Assembly: GCA_024640765.1 (NCBI GenBank)
Contig: JAHEEK010000010.1
Location: forward strand, 1-64,000
Origin: Nereida sp024640765
GTDB lineage: Bacteria > Pseudomonadota > Alphaproteobacteria > Rhodobacterales > Rhodobacteraceae
Direction: 5' to 3'
Length of the DNA: 64,000 nucleotides
The stretch's first letter is position 1. Each line of letters begins with the position of its first letter. The notes beneath the pieces are model-generated. The model did not search any database. It saw only the letters and a list, made by a program, of their open reading frames with translations, and was not told where the DNA came from. The translations under genes and the position numbers were made by a program. Below, one piece after another: positions 36,311 to 44,602 of this stretch.

Positions 36311-37091
36311 AGGTTTGCACCACAACGGACCGACGGACCTTTACCAGTTCGGCCAAAATTGAAAGTGCGATTTCCTCGGGTGTGACCGCCCCCAAATGAA
36401 GGCCTGCGGGTGCGCTGACATTACCTATCAACTGACGATCGATGCCTGCCGCCGCCAGTTTTTCCGACAAAGTTGCGTATTTGCGCGCACTGCCGACAAA
36501 AGCCACATAGGATGCCCCGCACGACAGCGCCGCCTTCAGCACATCCAGATCACCTTGCCCTTGGGTTGCAACAACAATGAAAAGTGCTGAATAGGGGGAC
36601 CCACCGGTGGAGGTCGGGACTGAACGTTCAACTGTCCAGTTGAACTGCGGCGCAAGATCGCCCAGTGCTTGCGCGACAGGGGATGCACCGACAACAACCA
36701 ATTGTGGCATCGGGATGCACGGTTCAATGAAGATATCGATTGTACCTTTGGAAGGACAACCATTTTGAGCATAGCGTGTGCCATCAACTTCATCCCCGGC
36801 AGCAACGCCTTTTTCAGCAAGCCGCTCCTCGGGAGTAACTGACACAAGTTGTGGCTTGCCGTCGTGCAAGGCTAGGCTGGTGGCATTTTTAACAGCGGTG
36901 CGTGTGCATCCACCGCCTAGCCAGCCGTGCAATATAGTTCCGTCTGCACCCAGCAGGGCCTTGGCGCCGGGTTTAGCCGCCGTTGAGCCTGCTGTACGTA
37001 CGATCGTTGCGAAGGCAAACGGTTCTTGTTTGGCCCTTAGGGTTTCCGCTACTTTGGCCATATCGGATGAGAAAAATTCTGCGGGGGTCAT
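36303..37091 (-). CDS. coxF: XdhC-family Mo-cofactor maturation protein (CoxF-like)
   Basis: A 262-residue XdhC/CoxI-type protein. The N-terminal domain has FATIVRTAGSTAAKPGAKALLGADGTILHGWLGGGCTRTAV (about 27-67), and the C-terminal Rossmann half begins PQLVVVGASPVAQALGDLAP. It is shorter than the second XdhC protein of the cluster. The start overlaps the coxE stop (ATGA). By position after coxE it corresponds to coxF of Oligotropha. It probably takes part in handling the Mo cofactor or in forming the Mo-Cu site. Confidence 0.85.
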   Translation of the reverse strand: MTPAEFFSSDMAKVAETLRAKQEPFAFATIVRTAGSTAAKPGAKALLGADGTILHGWLGGGCTRTAVKNATSLALHDGKPQLVSVTPEERLAEKGVAAGDEVDGTRYAQNGCPSKGTIDIFIEPCIPMPQLVVVGASPVAQALGDLAPQFNWTVERSVPTSTGGSPYSALFIVVATQGQGDLDVLKAALSCGASYVAFVGSARKYATLSEKLAAAGIDRQLIGNVSAPAGLHLGAVTPEEIALSILAELVKVRRSVVVQTYE

Positions 37092-38269
37092 AGAGCTCCT
37101 AGCTCCCGTTCAAGAGCTGCCAGATCGGCCAATGTGTTTGCCGCATTGAACAAGTCCAAATGAGGCAAAGCCGCAGCCATCCCTTCCGCAATAGGCGTGT
37201 AATCTGCCCATCCTTTGAGCGGATTTAGCCAGATAATTTTGCAGCCGCGTTTCTTGAGTTTGGCAAGGGCTGCATTCATGATTGCTGGTGGGTCGGTGTC
37301 ATACCCATCAGACAGGATCAGAACCACGCTGCGTCCATCTACAAAGCGTCGCGCATAGGTGCTTGCGAATAATTCAAGCGACTTGCCGATCTTGGACCCT
37401 CCGCCAAAACCATCGGCCATAAGTGACATACGCCCGATCGCTCGCATCGCATCATTGTCGCGGAGTGCCTCGGTAATACGGATCAGGCGCGTGTGAAACA
37501 AGTAAGCATCTGCGGCAGTGTCGGCGCGCAGTAAACCAGCCACGAAGGCCAAGAAAATTTGGGAGTAAACAGTCATAGAGCCCGACACATCGCAAAGGGC
37601 CACGATCTTACGAGTCCGATCGGGGCGATGCTTGCGCATCAAACGGATGGGCTCGCCCCCTGTTGCAAGGCTGTGACGAATGATCTTGCGGAAGTGCAGG
37701 CGGTCTCCCTTTCGGGCAGCGATGCGCCTCCGCGACCGCCGGTCGCGGAGGGCAGCACCAAGTCGGCGGGCGACTGCTTCTGCCTCTGCAATCTCATCGG
37801 GACGTACAAGATCACGCAGATCTCTGCGGGATAGGTTCCGCGTGTCAGTCGCGATCAGTTTGCCAGTGCCGTCGCTGTCTGCCGCGCCATTGTCACCATC
37901 AGGGGCATTTGCAGAACCCGCAGAACTCGCCTCACTTCCTTTTGCGTCACGTGATGAATGTACATCGTCACTTGCGCTGTTTGACTTGGTAGGGATAACC
38001 TTTTGTTTTACCCGCCCTGCGTCCATCCAATAGCTGTCAAACAGAACATCGAAGTGCGCGATCTCATCTTTACAGCCCGTACAAACGGCCCTCAGCGCAC
38101 GGCGGCTGTCCTCGGGGGCGATTGCCTCAACTGCGGTGAGCGCTTCCAGCGCAGTCGCAGCCTCTGCCACGCCAATGCGTAGACCATTGTCCCGCAGATG
38201 GTCCACAAAACCTGCGACCCGCGCGGCGGGCCCCGGATCGCGTCCAGCAAAGCGGGTGACACGGGTCAT
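37088..38269 (-). CDS. coxE: CoxE-type VWA-domain maturation protein
   Basis: A 393-residue von Willebrand factor A protein. The MIDAS motif is IVALCDVSGSMTVYSQIF (about 213-230), with a later SDGYDTDPP. The N-terminal half is helical with a Ser/Asp-rich low-complexity stretch (about 98-135). CoxE works with the AAA+ ATPase CoxD, probably as a metal-dependent adaptor during assembly of the Cu-S-Mo site. It overlaps coxD at its start and coxF at its end, both as ATGA. Confidence 0.92.
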   Translation of the reverse strand: MTRVTRFAGRDPGPAARVAGFVDHLRDNGLRIGVAEAATALEALTAVEAIAPEDSRRALRAVCTGCKDEIAHFDVLFDSYWMDAGRVKQKVIPTKSNSASDDVHSSRDAKGSEASSAGSANAPDGDNGAADSDGTGKLIATDTRNLSRRDLRDLVRPDEIAEAEAVARRLGAALRDRRSRRRIAARKGDRLHFRKIIRHSLATGGEPIRLMRKHRPDRTRKIVALCDVSGSMTVYSQIFLAFVAGLLRADTAADAYLFHTRLIRITEALRDNDAMRAIGRMSLMADGFGGGSKIGKSLELFASTYARRFVDGRSVVLILSDGYDTDPPAIMNAALAKLKKRGCKIIWLNPLKGWADYTPIAEGMAAALPHLDLFNAANTLADLAALERELGAL

Positions 38270-39141
38270 GCGGCACGCCCTGCAATGCGGCCCGCGACCT
38301 CTGGCGTAATCTGGGCTTGGTCGATTTGGGTTTTAAGCAGCGTCGTGAGGGTCGCCTGCAAGATCGCAGGATCATCAGTGAGATCCGCAATGCCGAGCCC
38401 CATTAACGCTGCTGCAAAGTCGAGCATTTCGGCAATACCAGGCGTTTTCTCAAGCTCTTCCTCGCGCAGTTTCTGTACAAAGCCAATGATTTGCGCGCCC
38501 AAGTGTGCCTCAACTTCGGGGCAACGTGATTTGAGGATCGCAAGCTCTGTCTGGCGGTCGGGATATGCGACGTAGGTGTAAAGGCACCGTCGACGCAGCG
38601 CGTCTGATAGATCGCGGGTGCCGTTGGATGTCAGGATCACGATGGGTCGTGATCTTGCTGTAATCGTGCCAAGCTCGGGGATTGAGATTTGAAAGTCTGA
38701 TAGGATTTCGAGCAGATAAGCCTCGAATTCCTCATCCGCACGGTCAATTTCGTCGATCAGCAAGACGGGTGGCGTTTCTTGGCTGATGGCAGCCAACAAG
38801 GGACGTTCCAACAGGAATTCACGCGAAAATATGCGGTTTTCAACAGCCTTTCCGGTTTCCCCGTCCTCAGCAGAGGCGCGAATGGCCAGCAATTGCCGCT
38901 GGTAGTTCCACTCGTAGATCGCCTGCGATGCGTCCAGTCCTTCGTAGCATTGCAACCGGATCAGGTCGGTACCGCGGGTGGCTGCCAACGTGCGTGAAAC
39001 ATCTGTCTTGCCGACACCTGCCGCCCCTTCAAGTAACAATGGGCGACCCAGCGTCAACGCCAAATGCAGTGCGACCGCGAGATCATCAGAGGCTACGTAA
39101 CCCTCGCCCGCCAGGGCAGTTTGTAAATCTGTCCAGATCAT
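38266..39141 (-). CDS. coxD: CoxD, MoxR-type AAA+ ATPase
   Basis: A 291-residue AAA+ protein with Walker A (GAAGVGKTDVSR, about 39-50), Walker B (VLLIDEIDRADEEFEAYLLE), and sensor 1 (VILTSNGTRDLSDALRRRCLY with the arginine finger). In Oligotropha CoxD is a membrane-associated chaperone ATPase needed to insert sulfur and copper into apo-CO dehydrogenase. It starts 36 bases after coxL and overlaps coxE. Confidence 0.95.
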   Translation of the reverse strand: MIWTDLQTALAGEGYVASDDLAVALHLALTLGRPLLLEGAAGVGKTDVSRTLAATRGTDLIRLQCYEGLDASQAIYEWNYQRQLLAIRASAEDGETGKAVENRIFSREFLLERPLLAAISQETPPVLLIDEIDRADEEFEAYLLEILSDFQISIPELGTITARSRPIVILTSNGTRDLSDALRRRCLYTYVAYPDRQTELAILKSRCPEVEAHLGAQIIGFVQKLREEELEKTPGIAEMLDFAAALMGLGIADLTDDPAILQATLTTLLKTQIDQAQITPEVAGRIAGRAA

Positions 39142-39177
39142 GGGTGTGTCCGTGGGGGTTGCCCCCCACGTCCTTTC

Positions 39178-41604
39178 CTAGTCGTGAAGACCAAGGTCAT
39201 TAGCGGTTTTCCAAATTCGCCAATGGTCATGCGGCATATTAGTGTGCGTGTTGCCAAACGGACGGAACGCATCCTGCACGGCGTTTGAGAAACACGGCAC
39301 GCCTCCGACATGTGGGCTTTCACCCACGCCTTTGGCACCTATTGGATGGTGCGGGGAAGGCGTCACAGTAAAGTCGGTCTCGTAGTTTGGAACCTCCCAA
39401 GCCGTCGGCAGGAAGAAGTCCATAAGAGTGCCCGTTTTGCAGTTGCCCATATTGTCATAGGCAATTTCTTGACCCAATGCGACGGCAAGTGCCTCTGTCA
39501 GACCACCATGCACCTGACCTTCGATGATCATTGGGTTGATCCGTGTGCCGCAGTCATCCAACGCATAGAAGCGGCGGATTTCTGTAACACCTGTATCAAT
39601 ATCGATGTCCATTACGCAAACGTAAGCGCCGAACGGGTAGGTCATGTTAGGCGGATCGTAGTAGCTGACCGCTTCCAATCCTGGCTCGATCCCCGGGATA
39701 GCCTGATTGTACGCGGCAAAAGCGATTTCCTTCATCGTTTTGAACTTTTCAGGCGCACCTTTGACGACAAACCGATCTACATCGAACTCTACATCGTCGT
39801 CGTGAACTTCAAGCAGGTAAGCTGCTATCATTTGCGCCTTGGCGCGGATTTTGCGCCCTGCCATTGCCGTGGCTGCACCCGCTACAGGGGTTGATCGTGA
39901 CCCGTAAGTGCCAAGCCCGTACGGCGCAGTATCGGTATCGCCCTCTTCAATTGTGATGCTATCGGCAGGCAATCCAATCTCAGACGCGAGGATCTGCGCA
40001 AACGTGGTCGCGTGCCCTTGCCCCTGAGATATAGTTCCCAAACGCGCAATAGCAGAACCCGTCGGGTGAATGCGGATTTCGCAGCTGTCGAACATGCCAA
40101 GGCCAAGGATATCGCAGTTTTTCACCGGGCCAGCGCCCACGATTTCAGTGAAAAATGAAAGACCAATACCCATCAGCTTGCGTGTTTTACCGGCTTTAAA
40201 GTCTTCGACGCGTTGCGCCTGCTCCGCACGAAGCCCGTCGTAGTCGACGGTTTTGAGCGCTTTATCCCATGCGGTATGATAGTCGCCGCTGTCATATTCC
40301 CAACCAAGCGCGGCGGTATACGGGAACTGCTCCTTCTTGATGAAGTTTATCCGGCGCAACTCTGCTGCGTCCATGTCCAGCTTGATCGCCAGGACTTCGA
40401 TCATTCGTTCGATGAAGTACACAGCCTCTGTCACACGGAACGAACAGCGGTAGGACACACCTCCAGGGGCCTTGTTGGTATAGACGCCATCGACTTCCAG
40501 ATAGGCGGTCGGGATGTCGTAGGATCCTGTGCAGATGTTCATAAATCCGGCGGGGAACTTAGTCGGATCAGCACATGCGTCAAACCCGCCATGGTCAGCT
40601 GTTACGTGACATTGCAGGCCGGTGATTTTGCCCTCGGGTGTGGCCGCGATTTTGCCGGTCATATGATAATCCCGCGCGAAGGCGGTGGTCATCAGGTTGT
40701 CCATCCGGTCCTCAATCCACTTTACTGGCTTGCCAGTTACAATGGACGCTACGACGGAACATACGTAGCCGGGGTATGCCCCTACCTTGTTGCCAAACCC
40801 GCCGCCAATGTCGGGTGAGATCACCCGGATATTGTGCTCTTCAATGCCCGAAATAAGGCTAACGACCGTGCGGATCGCATGGGGCGCTTGGAACGTACCC
40901 CAAAGTGTCAATTTGCCGTTGACCTTGTCCATTGATGCCACGCAGCCGCACGTCTCAAGAGGGCACGGATGCGTACGGTGGTAGTACATTGATTCTTCGG
41001 CCACGACCTCCGCGTTGGCGATAACTTCTTCGGTTGGGTCTTTGTCGCCGGCGTCCCATGTGAAGATGTGATTTGCGTGTTTACGCGGTCCATGCGCTCC
41101 ATCAGGGATTGAGCCATCTTCTGCAACTAGATCTTCACGCAAAACGACTTCGGATTTTAGGGCCTCAAACGGGTTCACAAGAACGGGAAGTTCTTCATAA
41201 TCCACTTCGACTAGCTCAATCCCATCTGCGGCGGCGTAGCGGTCTTCGGCGACGACGTAGGCAACTTCCTGACCTTGAAACAGGACTTTGCCATCGGCCA
41301 AGACCATCTGTTTGTCCCCCGCCAGCGTGGGCATCCAGTGCAAGCCAAGAGGCTCTAGATCAGCCGCGGTCAACACCGCCAGAACGCCAGGAACTTTGAG
41401 CGCTGCTTCAGTGTTGATCGACTTAATCCGAGCGTGGGCATAGGGTGAACGGACAAAATCACCAAACAGCATTCCGTCCAGTTTCAGGTCATCAACGTAG
41501 TTGCCCTTGCCTTGCGTGAAGCGGGCGTCTTCTACCCTCTTTCGTGAACAGCCCATCCCCTTAAGGTTATCGACCCGTTCTTCGCGTGTGGTTTCGTCCT
41601 TCAT
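39178..41604 (-). CDS. coxL: Aerobic CO dehydrogenase large subunit, form I
   Basis: An 808-residue molybdenum hydroxylase subunit that oxidises CO to CO2 at a Mo-Cu site. The active-site loop reads S-Y-R-C387-S-F-R, the form I signature (AYxCSFR) of true CO dehydrogenase with Ala changed to Ser; form II proteins read AYRGAGR. Other marks are GGGFGNKVGAYPG, the MCD-binding GQGHATTFAQI and AKGVGESPHVGG with the catalytic Glu near the C-terminus. I chose the ATG at 41604, which overlaps the coxS stop (ATGA) and follows AAGGAGG; a longer frame reaches into coxS. Cys387 is in register with Cys388 of Oligotropha. Confidence 0.97.
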   Translation of the reverse strand: MKDETTREERVDNLKGMGCSRKRVEDARFTQGKGNYVDDLKLDGMLFGDFVRSPYAHARIKSINTEAALKVPGVLAVLTAADLEPLGLHWMPTLAGDKQMVLADGKVLFQGQEVAYVVAEDRYAAADGIELVEVDYEELPVLVNPFEALKSEVVLREDLVAEDGSIPDGAHGPRKHANHIFTWDAGDKDPTEEVIANAEVVAEESMYYHRTHPCPLETCGCVASMDKVNGKLTLWGTFQAPHAIRTVVSLISGIEEHNIRVISPDIGGGFGNKVGAYPGYVCSVVASIVTGKPVKWIEDRMDNLMTTAFARDYHMTGKIAATPEGKITGLQCHVTADHGGFDACADPTKFPAGFMNICTGSYDIPTAYLEVDGVYTNKAPGGVSYRCSFRVTEAVYFIERMIEVLAIKLDMDAAELRRINFIKKEQFPYTAALGWEYDSGDYHTAWDKALKTVDYDGLRAEQAQRVEDFKAGKTRKLMGIGLSFFTEIVGAGPVKNCDILGLGMFDSCEIRIHPTGSAIARLGTISQGQGHATTFAQILASEIGLPADSITIEEGDTDTAPYGLGTYGSRSTPVAGAATAMAGRKIRAKAQMIAAYLLEVHDDDVEFDVDRFVVKGAPEKFKTMKEIAFAAYNQAIPGIEPGLEAVSYYDPPNMTYPFGAYVCVMDIDIDTGVTEIRRFYALDDCGTRINPMIIEGQVHGGLTEALAVALGQEIAYDNMGNCKTGTLMDFFLPTAWEVPNYETDFTVTPSPHHPIGAKGVGESPHVGGVPCFSNAVQDAFRPFGNTHTNMPHDHWRIWKTANDLGLHD

Positions 41605-42095
41605 TCTGCGGCCTCCTTGGCTGCATTCATCTCGGTGGCCGCGGCCTGAATGGATTTCACAATGTTCTGGTAGCCCGTGCAGCGGCATATGTTGCCAGCC
41701 ATGCCAAAACGGATTTCTTCCTCGGTTGGATTCGGGATTTCTTCAAGCAGCTTGGTCGCGCGGGTGATCATCCCTGGAGTGCAGTAACCGCACTGCAATC
41801 CGTGGTGTTCCTTGAACGCTTCTTGCAGCGGGTGCAGATCGTCCGGGCCGCCGAGGCCTTCGATAGTCGTGATCTCAGACCCTTCTGCCTGTACCGCAAA
41901 CATTGTGCATGATTTCACGGACTTGCCGTCAATGGTGACGGTACAAGCCCCGCAGTGGGATGTCTCGCAACCGATGTGCGGACCTGTGATGTTGAGCCGT
42001 TCGCGCAGCGTGTAGATCAACAGTTCGCGTGGCTCAGCGAGGAATTCCTCCTGCTTGCCATTCACAGTCAACGTGATGTGTTTCTTCTTCGACAT
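41601..42095 (-). CDS. coxS: Aerobic CO dehydrogenase small (2Fe-2S) subunit
   Basis: A 164-residue iron-sulfur subunit with two 2Fe-2S clusters. The plant-type cluster motif is CETSHCGACTVTIDGKSVKSC, and the alpha-helical cluster uses QCGYCTPGM with ICRCTGY. It moves electrons from the Mo site of CoxL to the FAD of CoxM. GGGAGGACC precedes the ATG at 42095. It starts 14 bases after the coxM stop and overlaps coxL. Confidence 0.97.
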   Translation of the reverse strand: MSKKKHITLTVNGKQEEFLAEPRELLIYTLRERLNITGPHIGCETSHCGACTVTIDGKSVKSCTMFAVQAEGSEITTIEGLGGPDDLHPLQEAFKEHHGLQCGYCTPGMITRATKLLEEIPNPTEEEIRFGMAGNICRCTGYQNIVKSIQAAATEMNAAKEAAE

Positions 42096-42109
42096 GAGTA
42101 GGTCCTCCC

Positions 42110-42964
42110 TTAAGCCCGCGACCAAGCTAGTTCGATTGTGCGGCGAAGAATAACGCCAGCCACGTGGTTCTTGAACGCGACGGGGCCGCGGTTGTCTTCG
42201 GATGGATCAATGTCACCCAACATCGCGGTGACGGCCGCTTTTAGCGCGGCATCGTCCACGGAGGTGCCTACCAAAGCGGCACCAGCGGCCTCCGAATAGA
42301 TCGGAGTATCGCTAAGGTTAGTCATCGCAACAGAGGCGGACACACAGGTATCGCCCTCCTTTACAATCATTACCGCTGCTGCAGCAGTGGCATAGTCACC
42401 GATTTTGCGTTTTTGTTTTTGATACGCATATCCGCCTTTGGGCAGTGGAAGCGTAACACCTGTCATAACCTCGTCGTCTTCGCGGGCCGTCATGTAGGCA
42501 GCTTCGTAAAATTCACGGGCTGGAATGCTGCGTTCACCGTCAGCTCCGACAAGCGTGAATGTTGCGTCCAGGCACTGCATCAGGCCGGGCATATCGTTAC
42601 CGGGATCACCATTTGCAACGTTACCGCCGACAGTCCCCATATACCGAACTTGTGGGTCTGCAATTTGCAAGGCAGCCTCAGCGAGGATCGGGGCGGCAGC
42701 GCTCAAGGCCGCGTTGTCAATGATGTCATGCTGCGTAACCATGGCACCAATGCTGATGCTTTCTGTACCAACGTCGATATCAGCCATTCCCCCGACGTCC
42801 TGCAGGTCGATGAGGTGCGGTACATCCGCCATGCGTAGTTTCATCATGGGGATAAGACTATGTCCGCCAGCCATGACGCGCGCATCGTCACCATGTTCCT
42901 CAAGGATCGAGAGCACGCCCGCCATGTCCTTAGGTCTATAATATTCAAAATCAGCTGGAATCAT
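42110..42964 (-). CDS. coxM: Aerobic CO dehydrogenase medium (FAD) subunit
   Basis: A 284-residue FAD-binding subunit. The two flavin-pyrophosphate motifs are visible: AGGHSLIPMMKLRMADV (about 32-48) and GTVGGNVANGDPGNDMP (about 111). A CO_deh_flav C-terminal domain follows. The ATG at 42964 is seven bases after AGGAGG; a TTG two codons upstream is unlikely. It would hand electrons to quinone. First of the M-S-L trio, about 110 bases downstream of coxC. Confidence 0.97.
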   Translation of the reverse strand: MIPADFEYYRPKDMAGVLSILEEHGDDARVMAGGHSLIPMMKLRMADVPHLIDLQDVGGMADIDVGTESISIGAMVTQHDIIDNAALSAAAPILAEAALQIADPQVRYMGTVGGNVANGDPGNDMPGLMQCLDATFTLVGADGERSIPAREFYEAAYMTAREDDEVMTGVTLPLPKGGYAYQKQKRKIGDYATAAAAVMIVKEGDTCVSASVAMTNLSDTPIYSEAAGAALVGTSVDDAALKAAVTAMLGDIDPSEDNRGPVAFKNHVAGVILRRTIELAWSRA

Positions 42965-43076
42965 TGGCAACCCTCCTTGTAACGATTGACTAACTTCTTG
43001 GAGGAGAAGGGCACACAGTCACATGCGCTGGCTTTAGATAATGAATGAAAAACAGGTATTCTACACGAAATGCGCC

Positions 43077-44192
43077 TTAGGTTGCACGAATTGCGCCAAC
43101 CTGCGGTGCCAAGGCGTCCTGAATCGATTTCAGCTTTGACCGACTTACGGGCGCAGGGGGGAGATTGGAGCCCATAAAGACGCAGCGTCCATTGTCCTTA
43201 CCGCGTTCAAAGCGCGAGACGCGGTCAGGGTTCACCAAATAGCTGCGATGCGTTTGTAGGAAGCCACGCGGTACTAGCCGCTTGCTCGCTTCTGTGACAG
43301 GCCAAACGCAAAATAGCCGTTCGGTGTCTGTGTAGACTTGGGTATAGTGACCGTCCGCGCGGACAAATGAAACCTCTTCGGGCGAAATGAAGACTTTCCT
43401 GCCATTGCGTTCGCATGGAATTTGCAGTCTGCCGACCGTGGTTTGAGCTACGTCAGACGCAGTCGACTTGGCACTCTTAGGGGCGACGATGTAAGTCACA
43501 CTTACCCACAAACACGCACCAAAAATCAAAAAGCTGAAGAATATTACACCAAGCGCTAGTGTCTCATTGCTCATCGAAGGCCCGAACTCTGCCCCGCTTG
43601 GCACTGCGACAAAACTGGTGCGCGCTATCGCAAAGAAATGCACCGAACAAACGGCAACCGCAAAACACAACGTTCCCAAAGCGATGTTGCGATTGGTTCT
43701 TTCCCCGTAGGCTATCCAAAAGGCTAACACGCAAAGTCCAATTGCCACGATGGATGACGCCCCAATGCCCAGCGGCGTGTAAATCGCGCGGCAGAGTTCC
43801 AAACCAGCCATGCCGATGAAATGCATCACCAATATACCTATTCCCACAATCCCACCCGCGACTGAGATTGTGAGGGGAGTCCGCTCTGCAAAATGCAGAA
43901 GGATCAAGGCCCCGCCGACAATCAGTATTGCTGTCATTGCAGACACTAGCGTGATCGCTGCATCGTAGTAGAAGAGAATTGGAAGCTGCAGGCCCAGCAT
44001 TGCAACGAAGTGCATCGCCCAGATTCCACCTCCAAGCGAGATAGAAGCCATCGCAATCAGAGCCTTCTTTTGAAACACTGGTTTCGTCGACAGCTCACGC
44101 GTTAATGACAAGCCTGTAAAGCCTGCCGACAATGCGACGACACAGGCTAAGACAACTAGAAAGGCATCGTGATCAACCTTGAGGGAGTTCAT
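43077..44192 (-). CDS. coxC: CoxC-type membrane sensor: MHYT domain plus LytTR domain
   Basis: A 371-residue protein with about seven membrane segments. Three MHYT-type repeats carry Met/Val-His at segment ends (WAMHFVAMLG, LVMHFIGMAG, CSVHFFAIAR), a pattern proposed to bind copper and sense gases such as O2, CO or NO. The cytoplasmic C-terminus (from about 262) is a LytTR DNA-binding domain (FISPEEVSFVRADGHYTQVY, FLQTHRSYLVNPDRVSRF). This matches CoxC of Oligotropha and could directly regulate the cox operon. It is the first gene of the cluster and divergent from rdhA. Confidence 0.88.
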   Translation of the reverse strand: MNSLKVDHDAFLVVLACVVALSAGFTGLSLTRELSTKPVFQKKALIAMASISLGGGIWAMHFVAMLGLQLPILFYYDAAITLVSAMTAILIVGGALILLHFAERTPLTISVAGGIVGIGILVMHFIGMAGLELCRAIYTPLGIGASSIVAIGLCVLAFWIAYGERTNRNIALGTLCFAVAVCSVHFFAIARTSFVAVPSGAEFGPSMSNETLALGVIFFSFLIFGACLWVSVTYIVAPKSAKSTASDVAQTTVGRLQIPCERNGRKVFISPEEVSFVRADGHYTQVYTDTERLFCVWPVTEASKRLVPRGFLQTHRSYLVNPDRVSRFERGKDNGRCVFMGSNLPPAPVSRSKLKSIQDALAPQVGAIRAT

Positions 44193-44602
44193 CCTGATAA
44201 TCTGCCTAATAAACGCGCACTTGGCAAACGAGATTTTGCAAGACAGCGTTTGAGTAACGTGTTCATCAGAAGCGGTTTATGACTGCCGAGCCATTACCCC
44301 CCATTTTCCGAAGGAATATGACCAAATCAAGCACGCCCCTTTGAAGGAAATCCCGTGGCCGGATAGTCCTCCGACCCACGCGTCAGTTGTCAAATCTATG
44401 CCGCAGTTTGCCTTAATGACTGTTTTCGCTGCCTTAAAGTAGCATTGAGCCTTGCAAATTTGTGGAATATTTTTTTGCGGCAGACTGAACCAAGGTCCGC
44501 AGTAGGCTTCCTCTCTCCTGCACTCGATGCCGCTGCAAGGCATTCCACTTCTTCACATAATGCTGCTACGACTGTTCCAAACAACCTTTGGATCACAGCT
44601 TT
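44193..44602. other. 410-base divergent intergenic region between coxC and the reductive dehalogenase
   Basis: No convincing gene is seen; an 88-codon minus-strand frame (44277-44543) has no ribosome binding site or recognisable domain. The region should hold the promoters for both coxC and the rdhA-like gene. I found no cobalamin riboswitch fold and no clear paired repeats that would mark the CoxC LytTR site. Confidence 0.5.

Noticed and set aside
44277..44543. 88-codon minus-strand frame in the coxC-rdhA gap
   Set aside because: No ribosome binding site, no recognisable domain and mixed composition; treated as non-coding.
44193..44602. Cobalamin riboswitch upstream of the B12-dependent dehalogenase
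   Set aside because: I looked for the conserved B12 box and junction and did not find them.
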